Shown: positions 23,330 to 34,737, counted from the stretch's first letter. The stretch: DNA of 64,000 nucleotides from Galeruca laticollis (GCA_963921935.1 OY998178.1:201532862-201596861); one strand, 5' to 3'. Notes: generated by a model not told the origin, from the letters alone. Made by a program: numbers and translations.

Positions 23330-24559
23330 TGGCTTTGTTTATGTGGCTAGCTCAGTTATTTCATTATTATTCAGAATCATGAGACTGGTTCTACCCTTTG
23401 AGTTCAGGCTTAGATTGAGATATCTTGTTAAATTAAATAAAATGCAACACATTGATTCTAAATAATTTAATTTTTTAAGAAAATTTTTATTTCAATATAA
23501 AATAGATACGCCTATGGCATTATAAAACCACAGTCATAAATTATACCATCTAACATTCTATGCGCATGCTCAAATAAAAACGAAATGATGCGAATGAAAA
23601 CCGAACGTTTCTATTAGACGCTTACCAATTGGTATGTGTATTATATACATAAAACTCGTTTCTTTGTAATAAGAAAAGTGATGGACAAGTTTATAAAAGG
23701 ATTTATGTGTGAAAATTCTATATACATATTATAAAATGTTCAGAAGAAATTGACTAAAAACTACACATACTTTTGAAAATATTATATCTTTACAAAAGAA
23801 TGCAAATTTCTCATACGACTATTCATCAAGTAAGTACCACCATTATTTTTATAGAAAATTAAGAATGTTCATGTAGGTTTCTTAATAATCTTAATAATTA
23901 GTTTGTTATTATTGGCCAATAATATTGAAAAACACTGACCTGAAGTCTGTATTCTGGATTTCACCACATCTGGTAACAGGAATACGCCTATTGGAGACCA
24001 CGCTGCATATTTTCGGAAGAATCTTGGGTGCTCTCAGGAATAACTGGATATCCACATACGTAAGTGTTTGTTGTTTGATATAGATTATGAATTTTTAACT
24101 TTAATACGTATTTGTTGCAATTTAACTAAAATTTTGTTGCAAAACTTACATCATCTTCCTATCTCTCACGACGTCAAGCTCAATCTACCAACGCTTCCCC
24201 TCGATCGTCTATTTTTTAATAAATAATCTATCTGTTTCCCAGCTCACTGTTCCAAAGTTTTGTTTCCTTATAATTTAACAACACTGTCCTGTCATATTAA
24301 AACCAATACTTTTCTTTCTTGAGCTATAGAGTCCTATTCAGTTTTACTGCATTATGAAAATTTTTTGGAAAACATATGATTATGACTTCCACTTAAAGAA
24401 GTTTGTTTTTTCTTTAATATATACTAATTTCAATAAAATAAGTCTTTTAACAATTGGTGAAATTCTTGGTTAATACTTTGATATTACGATGAAAATCCTT
24501 GTTTTTCTACTTGTGATAACTTTGAAATAGTATTTAAGTTCATAACATGAATCCTTTTA

Positions 24560-24566
<7 letters not shown>
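23330..24566 (-). repeat. LTR-like module, minus orientation, second palindrome arm
   Basis: Begins near GGCTAGCTCAG, has CATGAGACTGGTTCTACCC and CGCCTATGGCAT, then an ACTGACCTGA motif, and ends TTTTATCTGATATA at a TA tract. 23500-24566 pairs with 22112-23262. The outermost 170 bp on the left has no partner and forms the spacer. Confidence 0.75.

Positions 24567-24617
<51 letters not shown>
24567..24617. repeat. (TA)n microsatellite
   Basis: TA tract bridging an LTR-like module and an RTE tail. Confidence 0.95.
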
Positions 24618-24621
<4 letters not shown>

Positions 24622-24665
24622 TCATCATCATCATCATCATATGCAGCTTATTCAACCATTTTGTT
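24618..24665 (-). mobile_element. Severely truncated RTE-type LINE tail
   Basis: (ATC)n followed by ATATGCAGCTTATTCAACC and CATTTTGTT, identical to the 3' tail of the RTE copy at 25235. On the minus strand this is the last ~30 bp plus an (ATG)n tail. Confidence 0.7.
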
Positions 24666-25181
24666 GAGAAAGTTAACGAATATGTTTTGTGACGGTATCT
24701 TAACAGTTTATAAAATAATACATAATTTAATGCCCTTTTTCATTTAAGAGGTTTCTAACGAAGTCCAAAGCATGCTTTTTGAAGGTCTCAACCCCATCTT
24801 GGGGTGATAAAAATCGGGGTCCGCGCAGTTTATCGTCCATTAGAGGGAACAAGAAGAAACAATTGAGTAGCAAGTCAGGACTGTAAGACGGATGACCAAT
24901 CAATTCCATCTTTAATGTATACAAATACTTGCTTGCTTCATGCGATGTGTCTAAGCTCGCATTGTGATGTAAAATATTTCGTCGGCTTGGATTGGTTGCT
25001 CTCAATATACCGAAAACTTCTGACAATTGCTCGAATTCTAGTACCGTGTATGCATCACAGCTTTAGTTTCCAATCATTTTACGGTACCAAACGAATCAAG
25101 TATTGTTTTTGTGCATGTGTCAGCATCAATTTAAACAAATGGGGAAATCAACGCGAGAACACCCAAATATTCGCGTAAAAT

Positions 25182-25183
<2 letters not shown>
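24666..25183 (-). pseudogene. Mariner transposase C-terminal fragment
   Basis: On the minus strand RRNILHHNASLDTSHEASKYL is followed by HPSYSPDLLLNCFFLFP and KLRGPRFLSPQDGVETFKKH. These match the C-terminal catalytic half of mariner transposases (HDNAxxHT and YSPDLAPxDFFLF motifs). The HDN catalytic Asp is missing here (HHN) and stops lie upstream, so it is a dead fragment. It sits between two RTE tails. Confidence 0.8.

Positions 25184-25234
<51 letters not shown>
25184..25234. repeat. (TA)n microsatellite
   Basis: TA tract that continues into the (ATC)n of the RTE tail. Confidence 0.95.
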
Positions 25235-25238
<4 letters not shown>

Positions 25239-26653
25239 TCATCATCATCATCATATGCAGCTTATTCAACCATTTTGTTATGGTGTAGCCTCCCTTTACA
25301 TATTTATATATTCCATTTCCATGTGGGCCCATTGTTGTCTATTGCTAGCTATGCGGCCCCAAGTTGATCCTGCGAGTTCCTTCATGTCGTAGTCCCATCT
25401 TAAGTTGGGGCGTCTTCTTGGTCTTTTCACGCCTCGGGGATACCATTGCGTTATCTTTGTGGTCCATCTATCGTCTGTCCTTCTAGCGAGATGCCCCGCC
25501 CATTGCCACTTTAGGGATCTGATTCTATTTATGACATCTATCACTTGGGTCTTTTGTCTGATCCAATCAAGCCTTTTTCTATCTCTCCTTGTTATTCCAA
25601 GCATGCATCGTTCCATAGACCTCTGCGTTACCTGGAGTTTTCTAATGATATCAGTTTTCAGGGTCCAGGTTTCACAGCCGTATGTTAATACTGGTAGTAC
25701 GCACTGATCAAACGCTTTCTTTATCAAACGGAGTGACATTCTAGACTTGAAGATGATAGAGTTCTGTCCAAATGTTCTCCATGCTAATTTGATTCTTCTG
25801 TTTATTTCTGGAAGTAGAGAGCCTGATATGTGTATTAGTTGACCCAGGTATATGTATTCCTCTACTATTTCCAGGGCAGTGTCATTAATTGTTATTTCTT
25901 GTGCGTTTATCAGTTCGTTATACATTATCTTGGTCTTACTCAGATTTATTTTGAGGCCTACTTCGTTGCTTGCTGCATTCAATTCATTTATTTGTTGTTG
26001 CATTTTGCCAGGGTTACTCGCTATCAGGATGATGTCATCAGCGAATCTTAGATGGTTCAAGTATTCTCCATCTATATTCAGACCTGTGTTGTTCCAGCCC
26101 AGTTTTCTGAAGATGCTTTCTAGTGTTGCTGTAAATAACTTTGGTGATATTGCGTCTCCTTGTCTAACTCCTCTGCTGGTGGGGAATTCTGGTGTGCCCT
26201 CATATATCCTAACTCTCGCTTTGGCTTCCCTATATATATTTGCTAGGGTCTCAATATATGGCTTGTCGACCCCTTCTCCTGTTAGGGCATTTATTACTGC
26301 TCTGGGATATATAGAGTCGAATGCTTTCTCAAAGTCGATGAAGGCTAGTGCTAGTGGTTGGTCGTATTCTTTGGTTCGACTGATAACCTCTTTGAGGGCA
26401 TGGATATGATCTATTGTACTGAAGCCTTTGCGGAATCCAGCCTGTTCTCGTCGTTGGGCCGAGTCTAGTGTATTTTGTATTCTGTTGTGAATGATCTTTG
26501 TGAATACCTTGTACGTCACTGGTAGTAGACTTATTGGTCTGTAGTTCTTAATGTCTTCTTTGCTGCCTTTCTTGTGGATCAACACTATAAGGGCGCTGTT
26601 CCACTCTTTAGGTATGCTCCTGGACATCAGACAGTTCGTGTATAGGTTGGCAA

Positions 26654-26654
<1 letters not shown>
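25235..26654 (-). mobile_element. RTE-clade non-LTR retrotransposon, 5'-truncated
   Basis: The reading frame on the minus strand is open from the truncation point at about 26654 to 25296 (about 450 residues, internal Met at 26627). It contains the fingers (KNYRPISLL), palm motif A (AFIDFEKAFDS), motif B (RGVRQGDAISP), the catalytic FADD (RFADDIILIA), the KINLSKTKIM motif and the C-terminal LTYGCETWTL and WAGHLARR blocks typical of RTE-like reverse transcriptases. The apurinic endonuclease domain is absent because of 5' truncation, the normal outcome of target-primed reverse transcription. The 3' end has the short UTR and (ATG)n tail characteristic of RTE. The RT frame itself is undamaged, which suggests a fairly recent insertion. 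Confidence 0.92.

Positions 26655-26691
<37 letters not shown>
26655..26691. repeat. (TA)n microsatellite
   Basis: TA tract at the RTE 5' truncation point. Confidence 0.95.
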
Positions 26692-26693
<2 letters not shown>

Positions 26694-27254
26694 TGATTTC
26701 TTTATTTAATACTGTCCAAATTTTATAGTTTCAAATATTGATATATATCTATCACCATCTTATGATCCATTTCCTTTTTTGTTATTCTTTAAAATTGATA
26801 CCAAATTTAGACATATCATTGGAGTTATGTCATCTTCTATTTATATTTTTAATTTGACTAATTCTTCATAACAAATATGAATATTATTTTTATTATTACT
26901 ATTCAACTGATAGTTGTATTAAACTTGATAACTAAAGCTTGTTTATTTTCAGATAAACAGCTGATTCCCTGGTGGCAAACAAATATCCATATTAGGCAGA
27001 TTTAATGTTTTCTTCAATACTTGTTAGGCGTTTTCATACTTTGAGAAAATGATTAAGGTAATTTCTCTATATTTATTGTTACTCTTTTTATTATATTAAA
27101 CAAATGATTTCATAATATGACTTTATATGAATTTTAATTCTGATTGTGGTTTTTTAATGTGTTCTTTTATTAATATAGTTTCAATTTATTTTGAATACTA
27201 AATTAAACATTCTCAATCATCTGATGTACTTTAAGCTATAAGATATGTGGTTCA
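26692..27254 (-). repeat. LTR-like half module, minus orientation
   Basis: Inverted partner of 19898-20461. On the minus strand it starts TGAACCACATATC at 27254. It includes the AAACAGCTGATT and AAGGTAATTTC landmarks shared with the gag-only LTRs. A DUF4817 transposon follows within 7 bp. Confidence 0.7.
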
Positions 27255-27766
27255 ATATATACAGGGTGTCCCGGGACTAATGGGAAAAAAGTCAGGAGCG
27301 TATAATCTGAGCCAAAATAATGTGAGTACTTCATATAAACTTTTTCTATGCAGGCCCTCGTTTTCGAGTTATAGGCCTCCAAAGTTTTAATTTTGAATTT
27401 GGTTTTTATTTTAATTTTTTTTACTAGTCATTTGATCTTTATAAAATTTACGGCAAAGCTATAATATACGTGTATGTTTATTTTGGAAAGGTAAACAGTT
27501 TCACAGTAGTGCCTTGAAGCCAGGGACGGACTACTCGAAATGGTTAGTGATCCAAAAATTTTGCAGGGATGGCACACCCTGTATGAAATTATCGAAATTC
27601 ACTTCCCCACAGCTAACGAAAAGGTACTCTAGTTGGAATTCTACAAAATAAGCCGTTTGGCTAATATTTACAGTTTTATTAATGTACTACGTACCAATTT
27701 ACCTAACTAACTTATTAATACGATGTCCAAGATTTCCCTACAGTATTACAAAAAAATAAACGGTTT

Positions 27767-28712
27767 TAAAGATCAAAACTAACTTTTCCGCATCAGTGGC
27801 CCTAAACAATATTCTATTATAAAATTGTTACTTGTATACACTTCGGAGGATGTATCGTGCTAACAAACCGAATTTTTTTCAAAAACAACCAAAAATTTAG
27901 TATATCTGGATTTATAGGACCAGCCGTACTGAAAATCAATAGGGCACATCTGTGAGACAACTTGAACAATATTCAATCATAAAATTGATCAACCGTATAT
28001 TCTCTGGAGGCTATATCGTGCTAACAAATTGAAAATTCTCCAAAAATGACAAAAATGTGGTACTTCAAGTACCAAAGCACCCGTTGTACTGGCTTTAGTG
28101 AGCTGAATATCGATACGATTCATCTCTGAAACGATATGAATAATATCCAATCATAAAATTGGTCACTTGGATATACTCCTGAGGCTGTATCATGCTAACA
28201 AACTGAAACTTCTCCAAAAATGACAAAAATATCGTATTTAAAATACTGTAGCACCTGTTGTATTGGCTCTGGGGATCTCAAAATCAATAGGGTTCATCAG
28301 TGAGATGTCCTGAATTATATTCAATCATGAAATTGGTGACTTGTTGAACTCCGGAGGCTGTATTGTGCTAACAAACTGAAATTTCTCAAAAAATGTCAAA
28401 AGGCCGTACTTCAAGTACCATAGCACCCGCTGTACTGGCTCTGATGAGCTGAAAATCAATAGTGTTTATTTGTGACATATCCTTAATAATATTCCATCAT
28501 AAAATTGGTGACTCATTGCACTCCGGAGGCTGTATCGTGGCCGACGACCACGACGACGACATACACACGGGATTTTTTTTCTAAAAACCGCTTTTTCGTG
28601 TTGTTGTTGATGGAAAGAGTAAAAATAACTCAAAAATTTTTATCAAAATTCCAACTTTTTTGGGATAAACCAATACTTTTCTCGCATATTAGATAGGTTG
28701 GGCGGAAAAGTA
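27767..28712. repeat. Nested insertion with ~174 bp tandem repeats
   Basis: Copy 1 is continuous across this point (about 4303-4310), so these ~950 bp were inserted. The landmark GCTAACAAA recurs at about 27860, 28021, 28195 and 28368, giving 3-4 units of ~174 bp plus a partial one. The right edge carries GGTTGGGCGGAAAAGTAATG, which resembles a mariner-type end. No coding capacity recognised. Confidence 0.65.
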
Positions 28713-28910
28713 ATGATTTGATGATAGCAGATGATAAAAACATTAGGAACTCATTTAATAGGAATTGAATAGGTACGCAAACAACGTAATCAGTTGCTTT
28801 TAATCAAAATTACGAACACAAAATTATTAAACTATTAAGAAAACCTCAAAAAACACAATTTAAAAAACATTGGACTAAAACTAATTACTAAACAACAATA
28901 AAAACTAACG

Positions 28911-30046
28911 TTATTCTAATAAATGTTCAATATGAGCTCCTCCCACTTCCACGCACATTCTAAGTCTCCGAAGGCTGTTTCTTTGCACTTGAAAGAGCAG
29001 TCCCATATTATTTCTAATAACATTGCAGTATAATACAATTCTGTCAATTAAATCTTGCCTTGTTTGCACGGGTGTTGCGTATACCTTACTTTTGAGATAA
29101 CCCCAGAGAAAGAAATCCATAGGATTAACGTCTCCTGATCGCGGTGGCCATTGAAAAGGGCCTCCAAGACCAATCCATCTATTAGGAAACCTTATGTGTA
29201 AATGCTGTCGAACATCTAAACTGAAATGAGGAGGAACCCCATCATGCATGAACCATAAATTCCTACGAGTTTGTAGTGGCACATCATCAAACAGGTTCCA
29301 TAACTCATTTTGCAAAAACTCCAAATATCTCTGACCGGTCAAAGTACCGTGAATAAAATATGGCCCTATCAAATGATTGCCAACTATTCCTGGCCAAACA
29401 TTAACCATGAATCTATGCTGGTTCCTAGTTTGGATAATGCCATGTGGATTCACATCATCCCATAAATGCATATTATGAGAATTTATGACTCCATCTCTGG
29501 TGAAACCGGATTCGTCCGTGAAGAGAACGTTACTAATGAATGTATTGTCTGCTTGTTGTTGTCGCAGAAACCACTGGCTATACTCAAGTCGTGCAGGATA
29601 ATCAGCCACTGTCATACTGTGTACTTTTTTCATATGAAAAGGATATAACAGCTGTTCTTTTAGGACGCGATGAACGACTGATTTCGAGACGTTATGTTCT
29701 CTTGATAATTTTCGTAAACTCGTTGATGGTTCATTATCAACTGCATTTAACAAATCTTGTTCAACTGACACAGTACGTACGCTTCGTACTGGACCTTCTC
29801 CACCTTTTTTTGGCAAAAAACTTCCTAAAATTTAAAATATTGTTTTCTATACATGGAAAATTACATTTACTTATTCATACCTGTTTCTCGTAACCTGAGA
29901 TCAATACGCTCAAACATTCGTCTGTCTGGCAATGCTCTGTTTGGAAAATGTTCTGCATAAAGCCTTCTGGCCGTTAAACAGTTTCGAGAGGCCAGTCCAT
30001 ACATTAAATGCATATCTGCATACTCAATAAAAGTGAATTCTGCCAT
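28911..30046 (-). pseudogene. DUF4817/DDE transposase, copy 2 (nearly intact)
   Basis: Exon 1 (30046-29871, DUF4817 HTH) and a 46 bp intron (29870-29825) mirror copy 1. Exon 2 (29824-28911) is 914 nt against 913 in copy 1, and its long open frame (301 codons) only begins at about 29816. The A-tract just after the splice acceptor therefore seems to carry one extra base. The catalytic residues are intact: FTDESGF, HDGVPPH and RSGDVNPMDFFLWG, ending with the conserved GGAHIEHLLE tail. Apart from the apparent +1 shift and the insertion in its 3' flank, this is the better preserved copy. If the tract has been misread, the gene may be functional. Confidence 0.85.
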
Positions 30047-30792
30047 TGTAACAGTTAAATTAAGGACTTATGAATTATTGACAAGTAATGACAACGAACT
30101 ATTCTACACAACGTTTGCCAACTAATCCTATGGTTACTTGATAAACGGTAAAAACACTTTTAAAAAGTTTTTACCAACTTACGAATTGATACGTCGTTAA
30201 TGTTTTTTTCCTTCTTGCTATCATTAAATTATTTTTTTGTAGTACTGTTGGCAAATCTTGGACATAGTATTAATAAGTTAGTTTTACCTCGTTGTGTACT
30301 TATAAAAATGGTGAATGCGTAAATTGGTACGTAGTGCATTAATAAAACTGTAAATATTAGCCAAACGGCTTATTTTATCGAATTCCAACAAGAGTATCTT
30401 TTCGTTAGATTAATGTGTGGGGGAGTGAATTTCTATAATTTCATACAGGGTGTGCCATCCCTGCAAAATTTTTGGATCACTAACCATTGCGAGTAGTCCG
30501 TCCCTGGCTTCAAGGCACTACTGTAAAACTGTTTATCTTTCCAAAATAAACATACACGTATATTATAGCTTTGCCGTAAATTTTATAAAGATCAAATAAC
30601 TAGTAAAAAATATAAAAACCAAATTCAAAATTAAAACTTTGGAGGCATATAACTCGAAAACGAGGGCCTGCATAGAAAAAGTTTAAATGAAGTACTAACA
30701 TTATTTTGGCTCAGATTATACGCTCCTGACTTTTTTCCCATTAGTCCCGGGACACCCTGTATATATATACAGTAGGAAAGGAATATTGACCG

Positions 30793-32020
30793 TACTAGTA
30801 GAGTTAATCTAATGGGGGGTCTGTAGTAGTAGTGGTCATCCCCAAATTACCTTTCCATTCACCATTTATTTACAAATATGTCGATGACATTATCTGTGCT
30901 GTACCGTTTGATTCTGTTGACACGACACTCAAAATCTTCAACTCATTTGATCCTCATGTACAGTTCACGGTTGAGAATGAGAAAGAAAACAAGTTGCCTT
31001 TTTTAGACACTGAATTGATAAGATGTGATAATAATAGCATCATTCTTAATTGGTATCAGAAGCCAACGTCCTCTGGTAGATACATCAAATATTTCTCTAA
31101 CCACCCCAATAATCAGAAGTTAAACACTGTCATCGCCGGTTGACAATGTTGTGATAGATCCTTCCACTTATAACAAGATACCTTTTGTCAAGGGTCTTAC
31201 TGACAACGTTGTCTCTCATTTCAAGAACTACAAAAATTTAAAAATAGTAAAATACAACACTGTCACTGTAGGGAGCGTTTTTTCTCATACCAAAGATAAG
31301 ACGTTGACGATGGACCGAAGTGACGTTGTTTATTCTGTGCCTTGCCAGGATTGTCAGGGATGTTACATTGGTCAGACTGCACAGTTATTAAAAAATAGAT
31401 TCACTCAACATAAAAGCGAAAGTCGCATCGGGAAGAATTCGTGTGCCTTATCGTTGCATTTCCAGAATTTAGATCATAATTTTGATTTAAATAGTGTGAG
31501 AATTTTGTAACAAGAAACGAATTACAAAAAACGTTTGTTCTTGGAGATGTGTCATATTTTTGACAATCAGCAATCAATTAATTTTAAGACTGACATGAAT
31601 CAACTTAGTAACATTTATTGCAACATTTTGAATTTCAGTAATAGGTACTAATTGTTTGGTACCGGCCTGTATGTTTAATGTTTTAATTTGTTTTCAATGT
31701 TTGACAAGTTTTTATTGCCTTGTTGATTTTTCCATGAAATGAGTTTATCTTTTATCATTTAGTTACGTTTCGTCGTAGTTTGTTTTGTTTCTGTTTTAAA
31801 TTTTAAAATAGTTTTATCGCGATGACTGGTTCGACGGATTAGCTTTAATGTTGTGAGTATTGGAGGCTTTTTATAGAAATATGTTCTTGTCTGCTACTAT
31901 TGTTTTGTTTCCTTTCTATTGTAGAAAGTCTGAGGAAGTTATAAATAAATGACAAAAATTTGAGGCACATTTAACAATTGCTTTTACCACTACAGACCGC
32001 TTCCCATTAGATTAACTCTA

Positions 32021-32024
<4 letters not shown>
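30793..32024 (+). pseudogene. Penelope-like element with GIY-YIG remnant (PLE-3)
   Basis: A 5'-truncated Penelope-like unit. The RT palm KYVDDIICAVP (about 30879-30912) is followed by LPFLDTELIRC and WYQKPTSSGRYI (to 31143). After a stop and frame change the second frame (31151-31510) contains VVYSVPCQDCQGCYIGQT and FTQHKSES, a GIY-YIG endonuclease core with its Cys motif. Together these are the RT-EN order of endonuclease-bearing Penelope elements. The ends (about 30793-30832 and 31985-32024) are inverted copies of TAGAGTTAATCTAATGGG, an arrangement known for this group. The frameshift and internal deletion make it non-functional. Confidence 0.85.
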
Positions 32025-32074
<50 letters not shown>

Positions 32075-32080
32075 TATAGT
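32025..32080. repeat. (TA)n microsatellite
   Basis: TA tract between two Penelope-like elements. Confidence 0.95.
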
Positions 32081-32084
32081 CTAG

Positions 32085-33560
32085 GATCAAATTTTGCAAC
32101 GGAAATCATGAAATATAGAGGCAGGTATAAACCATTTGTCGTACAAAGGAAAAGATGAAATTAGAAGTAAAACAACCAACTTTCTAACAAATTTTAAATA
32201 CAAATTAAAAAAATAATACCCCATTTTTAGCACAGATAAACAAAACCAAGAAATTCCTCAAAGTTAATCCTCAGATTAAAATTATTAATGCTGATAAGAC
32301 CAACAAAACTGTCACAATGTCATCATCCGAATACAATAAATATCAAAAACAGAACAATGATTAAATAGACCTTTTGGAAAATAAACAATATATCTCGCCA
32401 AATATTGCAAAAACTTAAAAAATTCTAAATGCAGAACCACCAAAAATATATGGCCTCCCAAAACTCCATAAGGAAAGTACACCATTGCGCCCCATTGTGT
32501 CATGTATCCAATCCCCTTTTTGTTTGCTTTCAAAATTCCTAAAAAATATCGTTAGTAACATAACTTGCAAAAATGATTATTATATCAAAGATTTATTTCA
32601 ATTCAAAAACAAATTAAAAAATTTTGCACTTCCAAATACCTATGTAATGATTTCGTTGGATGTCGTATCCCTGTATACCAATGTTCCAATTGGATTAGCT
32701 TTGGAAATCATAAGAAAAAAATGGAAAAATATTGAAAAATATATTCACATTCCCTTGGACGAATTTATAAAATCCAGTGAACTTACATTAACTTCTACAT
32801 ATTTCATGTACGGAAATAATAATGTAGAGTTAATAATGTACTTAATCATTCAATTTATAAAAAACCAATATACACTGATGTGATCATTCCATATAATTAC
32901 AATCATCCCATGTCACATAAACTTGCAGCATATAATTCAATGATACATAGAGCATTTTCAGTTCCTATAAACAAATATAATTTTGATAGAGAAATGAATA
33001 CAATTAAATAAATAGCAACTTCCAACGGTTATGCATTACATATAATGAACAAATTGAATTTTAAAAAAGTGGCATTACAACTAATATTTCTGTAACAACT
33101 AAAGAAATAAAAAAATACACAACTATCACATATGCCGGTAATATTTCTAATAATATTTCAAAGATAATAATAGAAAGTTATGTGACTTCAAAATTGTTAA
33201 ATATGAAAACAAAAATATCCCCATTGAAGATGTCTGGTAAACTTAAATGTCCAGAATGTAATGCTGTATATCTGGGTCAAACACTTAGAAATTTTGAAAT
33301 TTATACAGCGAACACTTACGAGCAAACAGAGTAAAACAACCAGAGACATTCTACTATGGAAAACTTCTACTTGACACCAAACTTCCCTTGACACCTAACA
33401 CAGAACTAGAAGTACTACATTTTTGTGATGACAAACAAGAACTGGATTTCCTTGAAGAGTTAGATATTAGAAGACACTTAAGAGACCCCCAGTATGAAGT
33501 CATTAATGAACAGATAAAGCTAGGGTGCTCTCCACTTTTAAAATGTCTTCTTTAGTAATA
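32085..33560 (+). pseudogene. Penelope-like element, decayed (PLE-4)
   Basis: In order: KIINADKTNKTV (about 32280), PPKIYGLPKLHKES (about 32437), PIVSCIQSP, an intact block VMISLDVVSLYTNVPIGLA (32485-32883), then a gap where the YVDD palm should be, then the AAYNSMIHRAFSVP thumb-like region (about 32925), a LKCPECNAVYLGQT GIY-YIG remnant (about 33242) and the C-terminal ELDFLEELDIRRH block ending at about 33555. Several stops and a deletion of the catalytic palm show it is dead. It is a different lineage from PLE-3. Confidence 0.85.
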
Positions 33561-34498
33561 ATTGTATAGATCAGTAGATATATTTTTCCTGGTTTTCTAT
33601 ATCATTGTACAGTTATACTGATCTAATATACATAATATTAAGTCAATCACAAGGTAGGTCACATCTTGGTCTTCCCAAAAATAATTATTAAACATCAGTT
33701 AGGCATCCCATGAAATGTAACTTATGTCGTTCTGACGATGATATCGAAAAAATTGTTAATTTTTTAGTATTTCCACCATTTTTCAATATATTGTAGATTT
33801 ATTTAGAAACAGTAGGCTTCATTTAAAAATTAATACGAGTCGATTCCACAGAGTAAGAGTCGAAACACTAAAGTCCAGTACTAGATAAAAATGTTAAAAA
33901 ACATAATGCTACTATAATTAAAAGGACTTTTCCTGGCGATTTTATATTTCAACTATTGCCTATACTATACTATATGCTTTCAATAGAATCCCTTTTGATA
34001 CCTTGCCTGAAAATCTTTGCTATCATTTCAATTCTTGCTTACTGGTTTACGTAAAATTAGCAACTTTAATGATAGAACGTCCAGACATCCTACGTGCAGG
34101 ACAGAGCGTCCTGTCGGTAGGACGTAAAGTTTCTTACACGATTTCGAATATAACGGGTACTGCTGGAAGTAGGGAAATAGGTTCAAAAGAATTAGCGCGA
34201 AAAGTTGCCTATCTATTGTGAAAATTTTCACAGAATCGGTTCAGTAACAAAGAAGTTATTAGCGAGTGAAGGTTAAAACTTGTTGTCTCCTGAATACATA
34301 GACATGCGTGAAGATGAGCTTTAAAAAAGGCGACCGCGTGGCTGCGATGCAGAATATACTTGGAGTAAATCGATTTTCGGTACCAATTATAAAAATGCAA
34401 ATTGTTATGAAGTAATTCAAAAATTATTAGGAAACACTGCCTGCGTTTTAAAGGATGTTGATAAAAGAAAAATGAATATCGAATTAGGATTTATTGAA
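33561..34498. other. Non-coding flank with half of the palindromic repeat
   Basis: 33741-33890 matches one arm of the hairpin at 4722-4963 plus its terminal segment (GAGTCGATTCCACAGAGTAAG versus the inverse of the copy 1 end). The rest holds no recognised feature. It is the left target flank of the P element. Confidence 0.5.
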
Positions 34499-34507
34499 GG
34501 TAATACT

Positions 34508-34541
34508 ACCGTACATAAACAAATGAATAGTAGGTTCACTC
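34508..34541 (+). repeat. P element left terminal inverted repeat
   Basis: 33 of 34 positions pair with the inverse of 38117-38150. Confidence 0.9.
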
Positions 34542-34737
34542 TAAGCTCCTCCTAGTGCGATGTCTATCTCACTCGGTCTCCAATGCTACTCTTTGTCGGT
34601 ATCCTGAAACTCCGAATCGATCGATATACAGTTACCGTGTGTCTTTTGTAGTTGAAGGTACGAGCGGAGTTGATAGTATACCGGGTCTTTTCAGTGAATT
34701 ATTTGATTATTATTACGGGATATTTATTAAAAAGAAA

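Larger units (their letters stand above)
27261..30760 (-). mobile_element. IS630-Tc1-mariner-type transposon (DUF4817 group), copy 2
   Basis: 3.5 kb, bounded by ACAGGGTGTCCCGGGAC at 27261 and its inverse ending at 30760, in a TA context. It is in the opposite orientation to copy 1. The transposase gene runs 30046 to 28911. Its 3' half is enlarged by a nested insertion (27767-28712). It lacks the palindromic insertion and the extra end duplication seen in copy 1, so it serves as the empty-site reference. Confidence 0.9.

Noticed and set aside
34003..34231. Overlapping frames upstream of the P element
   Set aside because: Both strands open over the same short stretch, and neither translation resembles a protein family.
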